Origin: CAYQQJ01 sp964419935
Lineage (GTDB): Bacteria > Pseudomonadota > Gammaproteobacteria > Pseudomonadales > Cellvibrionaceae
DNA: 64,000 bases
Direction: 5' to 3'
NCBI GenBank assembly: GCA_964419935.1
Contig: CAYQQJ010000016.1
Coordinates: forward strand, 19,001-83,000
Part shown: piece by piece, positions 1 to 8,355 of the stretch
Layout: every line of letters begins with the position of its first letter
Position numbering within the stretch: position 1 is the stretch's first letter
Notes under the pieces: generated by a model
Database searches by the model: none
Told to the model about the DNA's origin: nothing
Seen by the model: only the letters and a program-made list of their open reading frames with translations
Program-made: the position numbers and the translations under genes

Positions 1-2
1 GT

Positions 3-1037
3 CTCGGTGTTGCCTCTTATGAATTGGATTTGTTTGGCCGGGTGAACAGCCTGCGCGAAAGTGCGCTGGATCAATATCTTGCCACTGTGGAAGCACAGCG
101 CAGCGCGCGGCTGAGTCTTACCGCTCAGGTGGGCGATGCCTATTTTACCTGGGCGGCCAACCGAACTTTGTTGGATCTTGCGCAAGACACTCTGGCTCGC
201 CATCAGGAGTCTCACGAGATGGTGCAGCGGCGATATGATCAGGGCCTGGCATCGGAGCTGGATCTGAGTCAGTCCGCCAGTGCCGTTCACGCCGCGCGCG
301 CCGACAGAGCACTTTATCAGCGACAACTGGCGCAAAGCTTCACCGCGCTGGAACTGTTGGTGGGAGCGCCGCTGCGAGCGGAAGTGCTGGCAAAGAATCT
401 GCAGATTGATGGCAATGAGCTTGCGAGCCTGCCGGTGTCCCTCAGTTCTGAGGTGCTGTTGCAGCGTCCGGATGTTCTCCAGGCGGAGTACGAACTGCGT
501 GCCGCCAATGCCAACATCGGAGCGGCCAGAGCAGCTTTCTTTCCGCGTATCTCCCTGACGGCATCCGGTGGTAGCACCAGTGCGGAATTGAACGGTTTGT
601 TCGAAAGTGGTTCGGAAAGCTGGAGTTTCAGTCCGCAGTTGTCGCTGCCGATTTTTGCCTGGGGTGCCAACGCGGCAAACCTGGATGTGGCCAAGCTGCG
701 CAAGGAAGCTGAAATCGCCGCGTACGAGCGCACGATCCAGGTGGCATTCAAGGAGGCTCTGGACAGCCTGCAAGCGCTGGAGACCTTCTCGGAGCAGTTG
801 CAAGCGCAGCAGGATCTGGCCAGTGCGTCGGCCAAAAATCTGCAGTTGGCGGAGCTGCGTTACGAGAAAGGCGTTGATAGCTTTCTGGACGTTCTTGTTT
901 CTCAGCGCGACTACAACGCCGCACGGCAATCACTTGTTACAACGCGCCTGACCCAGCTGCGCAATCGCATCACGCTGTTCAAAGCATTGGGCGGCGGTGT
1001 GGCAACGCCGGCTACCACAGTCGCCTCTTCAAATTAG
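3..1037 (+). CDS. RND efflux outer-membrane channel (NodT/OprM type), 5' end missing
   Basis: C-terminal part of a TolC-like outer-membrane factor, the exit duct of a tripartite RND drug or metal efflux pump. The reading frame is open to the left window edge. It begins in the middle of the conserved 'YELDLFGRV' motif of the NodT family, so the signal peptide, lipobox and first repeat lie outside. Visible are the internal repeat features: 'YEKGVDSFLDVLVSQRDY' near the end matches the family's second-repeat motif, and 'LLQRPDVLQAEYELRAAN' is the typical central motif. About 345 codons are present out of a usual 450-480. The periplasmic adaptor and RND pump genes would be expected just upstream. 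A strong terminator follows the stop codon, so this is the last gene of its operon. Substrate cannot be told. Confidence 0.93.
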   Translation, partial: LGVASYELDLFGRVNSLRESALDQYLATVEAQRSARLSLTAQVGDAYFTWAANRTLLDLAQDTLARHQESHEMVQRRYDQGLASELDLSQSASAVHAARADRALYQRQLAQSFTALELLVGAPLRAEVLAKNLQIDGNELASLPVSLSSEVLLQRPDVLQAEYELRAANANIGAARAAFFPRISLTASGGSTSAELNGLFESGSESWSFSPQLSLPIFAWGANAANLDVAKLRKEAEIAAYERTIQVAFKEALDSLQALETFSEQLQAQQDLASASAKNLQLAELRYEKGVDSFLDVLVSQRDYNAARQSLVTTRLTQLRNRITLFKALGGGVATPATTVASSN

Positions 1038-1048
1038 TTTCATGCTTG

Positions 1049-1076
1049 AGCCACCTTCGGGTGGCTATTTTTTGTT
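1049..1076 (+). terminator. Rho-independent terminator of the efflux operon
   Basis: A perfect 7-bp stem (AGCCACC/GGTGGCT, 1049-1055 with 1060-1066) closed by a TTCG tetraloop is followed by ATTTTTTTG. It starts 12 bp after the efflux-channel stop codon. Confidence 0.9.
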
Positions 1077-1255
1077 TTTCGGTTTATTCGCCTGTGTGAC
1101 CACTTCCAGAATCGTCAACTCTCAATTTTTGTTCTCAGCCTGCTGATGGCACTCACACTCATGGCCATTGTCTTCAGAGGAGAAGCAAGCTCATCCACTG
1201 AACTTCTGATGTTCCCGTAACCGGAAGCTTCTTGCCCATTAACGAGGTAGTTTAA

Positions 1256-2242
1256 GTGCTCAGATCAGCAATCTGTTTGGGAGCGATTGTGTTGTCCTGC
1301 ATCGCATCGCACGCAGCGGTTGCCAGTTCGGATTGGGCTTCGCTCATCTGGCAAAACGACTTGTTCACCGGAAAAGACGGTGGGGGGTACACAAACGGTG
1401 TGTATGGGTCGCTGTATCATCATCAAACCAATCCGTCCAACCGCTGGGATGAGTCGCCCTGGCTCGTACGCCCGCTGGCCTGGAGTTTGCCTGAGGGTTT
1501 TGACAGAGCGATACGCGCTCATACAGTGGGTCAGGCCATGTCCACGCCCGAGAACATCGATAATCCTCACTACACGCCGGGTGATCTTCCCTACGCTGGG
1601 TTGGTTTTCTGGCGTTCCTCACTGACCACAGTGAAGGACAATTACGCCGATACCGTTAGTACCACGTTGGGCATTGTGGGGCCTGCCTCGGGCGCAGAGC
1701 AAGCGCAGAAATTTGTTCACAAGGTTGTGGGGGCCACGGAGCCGCGTGGGTGGGATAATCAACTTCATAACGAAGCGGTTTTTCAGTTCGGTCGCGGTCG
1801 GGTATGGCGAGTATCTGCGCGAGAATTTGAGAACATCGAAATGGACTTGCTAACGGTTGTCGACGCGTCGATAGGCACGCTCTCCAGCGGAATTGGCGTC
1901 GGTTTTATGTGGCGCATGGGTGAGGGTTTGGTAAACAGTTATCCAACATCTGCATTGATGAGTTCGCGTTATTTTGCGCCGGCGAATATCGGTGTGGGCT
2001 GGAATATATTTATCGGTGTAGGCGGCAACTATTCATTTAATGACATTATGGTCGACGGCAATACATTTCGCGATAGTGCCTCCGCACCGCTGGAACACTC
2101 GCAATCCGGCCTGCTAATCGGTTGGTCTTATTCGTGGGATGACTATTCTTTGAGTTTTACTTTCGAGGAGAGTGGAGGCGTGGCGAGATCTGGAACCGCC
2201 AGCCAGTCGTTTGGTTCGCTGACGTTGGCCTGGCGACGGTAA
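1256..2242 (+). CDS. LpxR-like lipid A deacylase family outer-membrane protein (DUF2219)
   Basis: Predicted outer-membrane beta-barrel of the LpxR family, which removes the 3'-acyloxyacyl group from lipid A. The GTG start follows GAGGTA at 1244-1249. A signal peptide covers about residues 1-24 (cleavage near SHAAVASS). The mature N-terminus carries the family signature 'WQNDLFTGKDGGGYTNG' (Asn-Asp pair, then YTNG), followed by 'DLPYAG' and a His in 'AQKFVHKVVG', which fit LpxR active-site elements. The length of 328 residues matches the family (about 320). It stands alone between terminators. Family assignment is from motifs; whether it really deacylates lipid A here is inference, since many DUF2219 members are untested. 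Confidence 0.8.
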   Translation: MLRSAICLGAIVLSCIASHAAVASSDWASLIWQNDLFTGKDGGGYTNGVYGSLYHHQTNPSNRWDESPWLVRPLAWSLPEGFDRAIRAHTVGQAMSTPENIDNPHYTPGDLPYAGLVFWRSSLTTVKDNYADTVSTTLGIVGPASGAEQAQKFVHKVVGATEPRGWDNQLHNEAVFQFGRGRVWRVSAREFENIEMDLLTVVDASIGTLSSGIGVGFMWRMGEGLVNSYPTSALMSSRYFAPANIGVGWNIFIGVGGNYSFNDIMVDGNTFRDSASAPLEHSQSGLLIGWSYSWDDYSLSFTFEESGGVARSGTASQSFGSLTLAWRR

Positions 2243-2260
2243 TGAAAAGCCGCAAACAGG

Positions 2261-2273
2261 GAAAAGGGAAAAG
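2261..2273. repeat. 13-bp homopurine motif, copy 1 of 3
   Basis: The 13-mer GAAAAGGGAAAAG occurs here, 19 bp after a stop codon, and twice more at 10508-10520 and 10523-10535, again just after a stop codon. In both places a hairpin follows within about 40 bp to the right. Function unknown. Confidence 0.5.
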
Positions 2274-2280
2274 AAGGAAT

Positions 2281-2312
2281 AAAAAAGCCTGATACTGAAC
2301 ACAGTATCAGGC
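2281..2312 (-). terminator. Rho-independent terminator, leftward
   Basis: A perfect 11-bp stem (2287-2297 with 2302-2312, loop AACA). On the minus strand it is followed by TTTTTTATT, so it ends leftward transcription from the small gene at 2539-2877 and probably tesB. It lies about 225 bp past the last leftward stop codon. The lpxR-like gene stops 45 bp before it from the other side and could also use the stem, but it has no clear U-tract in that direction. Confidence 0.75.
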
Positions 2313-2538
2313 AAAAATCACTGGGAAAATCGAGGAGAACATGTCGAGTGTAAATCGCTTGAGAACAACTTTCAGAAACAACTAAAAATAAAAAGCTATC
2401 AGTGGCTGGTGGATTTTTGCCTGCCGGTACTTCAAGTATTGCTGATTTTTCTGTTTTTTCCACTGTTTTCGCCGGCAGTTTTGAAATCAATTCGCACTAT
2501 GACTTGCGCCAAGCAGGACCAGAAGCTATAACGCCGGC

Positions 2539-2877
2539 TCAGTGACCGACCAAGGCTGCCACAGCAGGCAGCAGCGCTACCAGCTGGCTGGCGTTCTTGC
2601 TTCGCATAACCCAGCGCGGCGCCTTGTCGTGCAACAAGCGCAAGCGAAGCCCCGACTGTCGAAATGCTTGGCTGATCGGTTCGTACACCATGGAGTGATC
2701 TTCAACACTCAGCTTCGATAGCTCGCTCAGCTCGCCATGGATGATACTGATCACATCATAGATCGCATCTTTATGAGCGATTTTCCCCGCATTCCAATAA
2801 GCATCATCCAATAATTCCAATATCTCTTCCAAAAGCTTTACAGCGCTGGCAATCGTTGTTTTGTCCATAGCCGTCAT
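2539..2877 (-). CDS. Small soluble protein of unknown function
   Basis: A 112-residue open frame downstream of tesB (83-bp gap, same strand) with a GGAG ribosome-binding site at 2881-2884. The site is 3 nt from the first ATG and 12 nt from a second ATG (2866-2868), so translation may begin at 'MDKTTIAS' instead. The sequence is predicted to be mostly helical, with an acidic N-terminal half ('LLEEILELLDDAYWNAG') and a hydrophobic C-terminus ('LVALLPAVAALVGH'). No signal peptide and no motif that I recognise. It could be a tesB-linked accessory protein. Real-gene status rests on the ribosome-binding site, natural amino-acid composition and the matching leftward terminator. Confidence 0.6.
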   Translation of the reverse strand: MTAMDKTTIASAVKLLEEILELLDDAYWNAGKIAHKDAIYDVISIIHGELSELSKLSVEDHSMVYEPISQAFRQSGLRLRLLHDKAPRWVMRSKNASQLVALLPAVAALVGH

Positions 2878-2960
2878 CGCCTCCGGGTTTTCCGGTCAGT
2901 TAGAGGTTCCTTTTTGAGTATAGACCCGAAATGCGTCTCTGCTGTTATTCATGGAATCGG

Positions 2961-3803
2961 CTAAAGCGGTCGAATCAAACCCTCCTGTATCGTCGACGCG
3001 ACCAGCTCGCCCGACTGGGTATAGACGAGGCCGCGAGTGAAGCCGCGGGCGCAGCCTGCCCAGGGACTGTCGGTGGCATAGAGCAGCCACTGGTCTACTC
3101 GAAAGTTATTGCTGTGGAACCACATGGCGTGGTCAATACTGGCTGGCATCACTTTACCACTGAACAAAGTAGCTTCATGGGGTAACAGTGCGGTGGCGAG
3201 GAGGCCGAAATCCGATGCAAACGCCAGTGCACAGTAGTGGTAAATACTGGCGTCTGGCAGCGGGTCGACGCTTTTCAACCAAAAATGAGCCCTGGCAGGC
3301 TGAGCGCGGTTGCTGGTAAACAGATCGTGTTCCACCGGCAAGTAGTGGAAGGGCGTTTGATGCTCTCCGGGGCTGATTTGCGAGCTGTAGGTGTGAGGGC
3401 TGCTCGCCTGTTTTTCCAGTAGTTCGTCGGGGCTGGGGATGGCGTCGGGCATGGGCTCGGCATGGTGAAAGCCGGTTTCCTGTACATGGAAAGACGCGGA
3501 CATATTGAAAATGGCTCGTCCCTGTTGCCGGGCGACCGCTCGACGGGCCGAAAAACTCTTGCCGTCCCGCACGGTTTCAACGTCATAGATGACCGGGCTC
3601 TGACTGTTGCCGGGACGCAGGAAGTAGGCATGAAGGGAGTTCGGGAGACGTTCATCAAGCCCGCAGGCGGCTGCCATCAGTGACTGCCCCAGCACTTGTC
3701 CGCCAAACAGGGTGTTGCGAAAATTTTCGCGATGGAAGCGACTGCGAAACAGGTTGGAATCCAATTGCTCGAGTTCCAGAAGGTTCGTCAGGGTAACGCT
3801 CAT
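2961..3803 (-). CDS. tesB: Acyl-CoA thioesterase II
   Basis: Double-hotdog thioesterase that hydrolyses medium- and long-chain acyl-CoA to free fatty acid and CoA in the cytoplasm. The 280-residue length is close to E. coli TesB (286). Family features are 'NTLFGGQVLGQSLMAA' in the first hotdog, 'HAYFLRPG', 'DGKSFSARRAVARQQGR', 'ASDFGLLATALLPHE' carrying the catalytic Asp, 'SIDHAMWFH' in the second hotdog, and the C-terminal 'STIQEGLIRP' with the catalytic Gln. A GGAG ribosome-binding site lies 8 nt upstream of the ATG. It is transcribed away from the divergent lipoprotein gene at 3934. The small gene 2539-2877 follows on the same strand. Confidence 0.95.
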   Translation of the reverse strand: MSVTLTNLLELEQLDSNLFRSRFHRENFRNTLFGGQVLGQSLMAAACGLDERLPNSLHAYFLRPGNSQSPVIYDVETVRDGKSFSARRAVARQQGRAIFNMSASFHVQETGFHHAEPMPDAIPSPDELLEKQASSPHTYSSQISPGEHQTPFHYLPVEHDLFTSNRAQPARAHFWLKSVDPLPDASIYHYCALAFASDFGLLATALLPHEATLFSGKVMPASIDHAMWFHSNNFRVDQWLLYATDSPWAGCARGFTRGLVYTQSGELVASTIQEGLIRPL

Positions 3804-3933
3804 AGAGTAGCTCCAGTAACCCGCTTGGGTGCATGTCAGTTCGGTATTGAGGTAGTGCTATCCAATGCGACACTCAACTTCCTGTCACAAGTGCCGCTAT
3901 CTTTACCAATGAGCACATGCAGAGACCCGCGCT

Positions 3934-4656
3934 ATGCCACATGATTCACTCCGTCATATTTTGCCCATAATACTGTTGCTGAGCAGTCTGGGGCTTGTGG
4001 GTTGTACGTCCAGTTCCGGCGAGTTCGGCGCTGGCCATTACTTACCTTGGGCAACGCACCACCAAGTTGTGCGCTCCGGTACCTGGATGCTGAGCAACAA
4101 AGCGCCGGTTTGTCTGCTTCATGGGAGCGTGGCTGATGCGCCTGCCTCCTCCAGCGGCCAGCTGACACGCGCACTGCAATCGGCATTGAGTCGTCATTTT
4201 CAGGTAGTGATTCTGCCCCGGAATACTCGATCGGCTAGCACCTTATCGGATAGTACGTTCCAGGAAAGCTCCTTCCCCGAACCCTCCCCCGCAAACTATT
4301 CTCCAGTAAACTCTCCTGAAAATACTTCGTTTGAACTGAAGACGGCGGTGACCTTGAGTGGGGAACACGGGTGCGGGGTTCTGATGGTCTCTCAGGTTCT
4401 CAACCAGCGGGATGAAATGAACTCTCTGGAGGAGATACATCGTGACCAGGAGTCCTATCCCGAGCGAACATTCAAGGCTGATCAGTTGCTGGCCCGGATC
4501 ATATTGTACAGTGCAACGGGTGCCGTGCTGGACATTGCCACCGTGGCAAGCGAGACCGGCGGCTGGACGCTGCACCGGCGCTCACCGGAGGATCTGCTCG
4601 AGCAAGCCATGCAGGCCTATGTGGCCCATATCAGCAGCACGGCCCGTCACGGCTAA
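3934..4656 (+). CDS. Lipoprotein of unknown function, possibly DUF4823-like
   Basis: A 240-residue protein with a type II signal sequence: hydrophobic residues 8-22 and a lipobox 'LVGC' with Cys24. The mature part starts with a Ser/Gly-rich tether. The residues around 'SGTWMLSNKAPVCLLHG', 'LSRHFQVVIL', 'CGVLMVSQVLNQRDEMNS' and the final 'DLLEQAMQAYVAHIS' suggest a small alpha/beta domain such as that of pseudomonad DUF4823 lipoproteins. That assignment is from memory of the pattern and is uncertain. A Ser/Pro-rich stretch (about residues 108-126) looks like a disordered insertion. The gene converges with the ETF oxidoreductase gene, with only 17 bp between the stop codons. No strong ribosome-binding site is visible. 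Confidence 0.72.
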   Translation: MPHDSLRHILPIILLLSSLGLVGCTSSSGEFGAGHYLPWATHHQVVRSGTWMLSNKAPVCLLHGSVADAPASSSGQLTRALQSALSRHFQVVILPRNTRSASTLSDSTFQESSFPEPSPANYSPVNSPENTSFELKTAVTLSGEHGCGVLMVSQVLNQRDEMNSLEEIHRDQESYPERTFKADQLLARIILYSATGAVLDIATVASETGGWTLHRRSPEDLLEQAMQAYVAHISSTARHG

Positions 4657-4673
4657 TCAACTGACGGTGTGTA

Positions 4674-6314
4674 TTACATGTTGGGGTAGTTGGGTCCGCC
4701 ACCGCCTTCAGGAGCCACCCAGGTAATATTCTGCGCCGGGTCCTTGATGTCGCAGGTTTTGCAATGAACGCAGTTCTGCGCGTTGATCTGGAACTTCGGT
4801 TTGCCCGGCTCGGTTTCAATAACCTCATAAACCCCCGCAGGACAATAACGCTGGGCGGGTTCATCATACTTGGGCAGGTTGAACTCAATCGGTATGTTGG
4901 CCGATGCCAGCCGCAGGTGGCAGGGCTGGTCTTCCTCGTGGTTGGTGTTGGACAGATAAACCGAGGACAACAGGTCAAAGCTGATGCGGCCATCCGGCTT
5001 GGGGTAGGCAATGGGTTTGCACTCTGCGGCCGGCTTGAGCTGCGCGTGGTCGGGTGTCGGGTCAGATAGCGTCCAGGGCAAGCGACCACCAAACAGGTTG
5101 ATATCGATAAAAGCGTAAACTGAGCCCCAGAAATTCCCCCACTTGTGCTGCGCCGGTCCGAAATTGCGCTGCTTGTGCAGTTCCGCCCAGGCCCAGCTGG
5201 CTTGCCAGGCGTCGGTATAGCCCGTTAAAGCATTGTTCTCCCGGTTTTCACCAAGGGCTTGCTGGATAGTCTCGGCGGCAATCATCCCGGATTTCATGGC
5301 GGTATGACTGCCTTTGATCTTGGCGAAATTCAATGTCCCCGCGTCGTCGCCAATTAGTAGTCCGCCCGGGAACACCATATCCGGCAGCGATTGCAGGCCG
5401 CCTTTGGTCAGTGCTCGGGCGCCGTAGGACACACGGGTTCCTCCGGCCAGATAGCGAGCGATTTCGCGCTGATGCTTGTAACGCTGGAATTCGCGAAACG
5501 GGTTGACGTAGGTATTGCTGTAGGACAAGTCGGTAATCAGTCCCACGGCGACCTGGTTGTCTTCCAGGTGATACATGAATCCGCCACCGGCGCTGTCACT
5601 TTCCGTCAAGGGCCACCCGGCTGTGTGAATCACAAGCCCCGGTTGATGCTGATCCGCGGGTACCTTCCACAGCTCCTTGATGCCGATGCCGTAATGCTGT
5701 GGCTCTTTGCCCTGATTCAGGTTGAATTTGTGTATCAGCTGCTTGCCAAGGTGCCCCCGGCAGCCTTCGGCGAAAATTGTATATTTCGCGTGTAGCTCCA
5801 TGCCGGGCATGAAGCTGTCTTTCGGCTCGCCTTTGGCGTTGACACCCATGTCTCCGGTAGCGATACCCTTCACGCTGCCGTCGCTGTTATAGAGAACTTC
5901 ATTGGCGGCAAAACCGGGGAAAATCTCAACCCCCAGGTTTTCCGCCTGCTCCGCCAGCCAGCGGCAGAGGTTGCCGAGACTCACGATAAAGTTGCCCTGG
6001 TTGTGCATGGTTGCAGGCACAAACGGTGTGGGTATGCGGGTAGAGGTGGACTCAGATCGGAACAGAAAAACAGCGTCTTTGGACACGGGTGTATGTAGTG
6101 GCGCGCCGCGCTCGGCCCAGTCGGGGAAAAGTTCGTTCAGCGCGCGGGGTTCTATAACAGCGCCGGAAAGAATATGGGCACCGACTTCCGAGCCTTTCTC
6201 CACCACACAAACGCTGATGGCATCGTTCAGCTGCTTCAGACGACACGCTGCCGCCAGCCCGGCCGGGCCAGCACCCACGATCACCACATCATAGGGCATA
6301 GATTCGCGTTCCAA
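4674..6314 (-). CDS. etfD: Electron transfer flavoprotein-ubiquinone oxidoreductase
   Basis: Membrane-associated FAD and 4Fe-4S enzyme that passes electrons from reduced ETF to quinone, linking fatty-acid and amino-acid dehydrogenases to respiration. An FAD-binding Rossmann motif G14-A-G16-P-A-G19 lies at the N-terminus. A long FAD and quinone domain follows. The C-terminal ferredoxin-like part has the four cluster cysteines at about 491, 515, 518 and 521 ('NCVHCKTCDIKDP'). At 546 residues it is full length. The start is a TTG: GAGGAGG at 6320-6326 stands 5 nt before it, while the next ATG (codon 6) would be about 20 nt away from that site. It is divergent from etfBA, whose product is its electron donor. 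Confidence 0.96.
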   Translation of the reverse strand: MERESMPYDVVIVGAGPAGLAAACRLKQLNDAISVCVVEKGSEVGAHILSGAVIEPRALNELFPDWAERGAPLHTPVSKDAVFLFRSESTSTRIPTPFVPATMHNQGNFIVSLGNLCRWLAEQAENLGVEIFPGFAANEVLYNSDGSVKGIATGDMGVNAKGEPKDSFMPGMELHAKYTIFAEGCRGHLGKQLIHKFNLNQGKEPQHYGIGIKELWKVPADQHQPGLVIHTAGWPLTESDSAGGGFMYHLEDNQVAVGLITDLSYSNTYVNPFREFQRYKHQREIARYLAGGTRVSYGARALTKGGLQSLPDMVFPGGLLIGDDAGTLNFAKIKGSHTAMKSGMIAAETIQQALGENRENNALTGYTDAWQASWAWAELHKQRNFGPAQHKWGNFWGSVYAFIDINLFGGRLPWTLSDPTPDHAQLKPAAECKPIAYPKPDGRISFDLLSSVYLSNTNHEEDQPCHLRLASANIPIEFNLPKYDEPAQRYCPAGVYEVIETEPGKPKFQINAQNCVHCKTCDIKDPAQNITWVAPEGGGGPNYPNM

Positions 6315-6573
6315 AACTGCCTCCTCAACGTTGACTTACTAGAGTATACGAGCGCGGTTCAGGCGACTCCAATAGCAAAAATTGACATTCACGCTAACAA
6401 CAAGCGCCAGCTTTCGGCCATTATGCCGTATTTTATGACCTGTTTTATAAATACTAATGCAATAGTGCGGCTAAAAGGCTGGCCCTCACCTGTCAGGCCC
6501 GAGTTATAATGTGGCCGAAAACCGTTCGGCTGGTGGAATTGCTTCACTCAATTAACAGGAGATATGCCAATCC
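6315..6573. promoter_or_regulatory. Divergent promoter region between etfD and etfB
   Basis: Leftward: a TTGGAG box (6367-6372, minus strand) lies 18 bp from TATACT (6343-6348), a reasonable sigma-70 promoter for etfD, followed by the GAGGAGG ribosome-binding site at 6320-6326. Rightward: TATAAT at 6505-6510 is a good -10 box, but no convincing -35 lies 16-18 bp before it, so this promoter may need an activator. A TTGACA at 6382-6387 has no matching -10. The etfB start is preceded by ACAGGAG at about 6556-6562. Confidence 0.4.
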
Positions 6574-7323
6574 ATGAAAATTATTGTCCCCATTAAGCGT
6601 GTGGTTGATTACAACGTAAAGGTCCGACCACGGGATGACGGGTCTAATGTTGATATCGCAAACGCGAAAATGTCGATGAACCCTTTCTGTGAAATTGCTG
6701 TTGAAGAAGCCGTGCGTCTCAAAGACAAAGGCATTGCCAGTGAAGTTATCGTCGTCACCGTGGGTGAAGGTAAGGCACAGGAGCAGCTGAGGGCGGCCAT
6801 GGCCATAGGGGCGGACCGTGCAGTGTTGATCGAAACGGCAGAGGCGTTGGAGCCTTTGGCCATTGCCAAGTGCCTGAAAGTGATTGTTGAGCGTGAAGCG
6901 CCTCAGCTTGTGATCCTGGGCAAGCAAAGCATTGATGGTGACAATAATCAGACCGGCCAGATGCTGGCAGCTTTGTGCAACATGCCCCAGGGCACTTTCG
7001 CTTCCGAAGTTGTGGTGGAAGAGGGCAGCGTGAAGGTTACACGAGAAATCGATGGCGGCCTGCAGACAGTTGCACTGACTTTGCCGGCGGTAGTTACCAC
7101 GGACCTGCGTTTGAACGAACCGCGTTTTGCCTCGCTGCCGAATATCATGAAGGCCAAGAAAAAGCCACTGGAAGTAGTTCCTGTGGCAGACCTGGGGCTG
7201 AACACGGATCCTCGAGTGGAGCTTGTGAAGGTGGAATCACCCGCTGAGCGTGCGCCGGGCATCAAGGTGGCAACTGTGGCAGAGTTGGTTGAGAAACTGA
7301 AAAACGAAGCGAAGGTGATCTGA
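6574..7323 (+). CDS. etfB: Electron transfer flavoprotein beta subunit
   Basis: Beta chain of the ETF heterodimer, which carries FAD (with the alpha chain) and AMP and shuttles electrons from acyl-CoA and other dehydrogenases to ETF:quinone oxidoreductase. The 249 residues match the family length. Typical stretches are '[18 protein letters not shown]' at the start, '[17 protein letters not shown]', 'GADRAVLIE', '[20 protein letters not shown]' (AMP site) and '[20 protein letters not shown]' with the ETF beta signature. The C-terminus ends in a dehydrogenase-recognition region. It overlaps etfA by one base (TGATG), showing translational coupling. Confidence 0.97.
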   Translation: MKIIVPIKRVVDYNVKVRPRDDGSNVDIANAKMSMNPFCEIAVEEAVRLKDKGIASEVIVVTVGEGKAQEQLRAAMAIGADRAVLIETAEALEPLAIAKCLKVIVEREAPQLVILGKQSIDGDNNQTGQMLAALCNMPQGTFASEVVVEEGSVKVTREIDGGLQTVALTLPAVVTTDLRLNEPRFASLPNIMKAKKKPLEVVPVADLGLNTDPRVELVKVESPAERAPGIKVATVAELVEKLKNEAKVI

Positions 7324-8252
7324 TGACTATATTGGTAATTGCAGAACACGATAATCAAGCGCTTAAGGGCGCAACCCTGAACACTGTTACTGCAGCCAGT
7401 TCCCTGCCGGGGGATGTGCATATGCTGGTGGCCGGCACAGATTGCTCCGCTGCGGCCGATGCCGCTGCAGCAGTTGAAGGCGTGGCCAAGGTGCTCCTGG
7501 CGGATCAAACGGCTTATGAGCATTCACTGCCTGAGAACCTTGCACCACTGGTGGTCGAATTGGCAGGAGACTACGATTATATTCTTGTTCCCTCGACCAC
7601 CACGGGGAAAAACCTGTTGCCACGGGTAGCCGCTTTGCTGGATGTGCAACCCATCTCTGATGTGATGTCTGTTGTCGATGTCGACACGTTCAAGCGGCCT
7701 ATCTATGCAGGCAATGTTATCGCGACGGTCAAAACTCGCGACGCCAAGAAGCTGATGACCATACGCACTACCTCGTTTGATGCCGCATCGGCCACCGGTG
7801 GCTCCGCCGTAGTGGAAGCGATCAGCGCGGCTCACGAAAGCGGGATGTCGAGCTTTGTAGGCGAAGAATTGGCCAAACTCGACCGGCCAGAACTCACTTC
7901 GGCCAATATCGTTATTTCCGGCGGACGTGGCTTACAGAACGGTGAAAACTTCCAGTTGCTGTACAGCCTCGCTGACAAACTGGGTGCCGCCGTGGGAGCA
8001 TCCCGAGCGGCGGTGGACGCGGGCTTCGTACCCAACGATATGCAGGTGGGGCAGACGGGGAAAATCGTCGCACCGGATCTCTACATCGCCGTCGGCTTGT
8101 CGGGGGCAATACAGCATCTCGCTGGCATGAAAGATTCGCGAGTAATCGTCGCCATCAACAAGGATGAAGATGCCCCGATTTTTCAGGTTGCCGACTACGG
8201 GTTGGTTGCAGATCTTTTTCAGGCCATCCCGGAACTGGAAAAAGCGCTTTAG
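7323..8252 (+). CDS. etfA: Electron transfer flavoprotein alpha subunit
   Basis: Alpha chain of ETF, 309 residues. The N-terminal domain I resembles the beta subunit ('[20 protein letters not shown]'). The C-terminal FAD-binding domain II shows '[20 protein letters not shown]', '[20 protein letters not shown]', '[20 protein letters not shown]' and '[20 protein letters not shown]', which form the FAD pyrophosphate and isoalloxazine pocket. It overlaps etfB by one base. An unusual strong hairpin follows 9 bp after the stop codon. Confidence 0.97.
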   Translation: MTILVIAEHDNQALKGATLNTVTAASSLPGDVHMLVAGTDCSAAADAAAAVEGVAKVLLADQTAYEHSLPENLAPLVVELAGDYDYILVPSTTTGKNLLPRVAALLDVQPISDVMSVVDVDTFKRPIYAGNVIATVKTRDAKKLMTIRTTSFDAASATGGSAVVEAISAAHESGMSSFVGEELAKLDRPELTSANIVISGGRGLQNGENFQLLYSLADKLGAAVGASRAAVDAGFVPNDMQVGQTGKIVAPDLYIAVGLSGAIQHLAGMKDSRVIVAINKDEDAPIFQVADYGLVADLFQAIPELEKAL

Positions 8253-8261
8253 TTGCCCGCC

Positions 8262-8285
8262 CGCTGCGCAGGGACCTGCGCAGCG
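8262..8285. other. Perfect 11-bp inverted repeat after etfA
   Basis: CGCTGCGCAGG (8262-8272) and CCTGCGCAGCG (8275-8285) are separated by only GA. The DNA is a near-continuous 24-bp palindrome. No T-tract follows, so it is not a standard terminator. It could be a processing or stabilising hairpin for the etfBA mRNA, or a protein-binding site 70 bp before the next gene. Confidence 0.55.
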
Positions 8286-8355
8286 AACTCGCGGCATGTT
8301 CTAGCAGCGTCCACTGCACGTCATCATTACAAGCAACCACTAACAGTGACTGGTC

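Noticed and set aside
2143..2490. Leftward 115-codon open frame after the LpxR-like gene
   Set aside because: It runs through a strong terminator and antisense to the lpxR-like gene, has no ribosome-binding site, and its composition is not protein-like.
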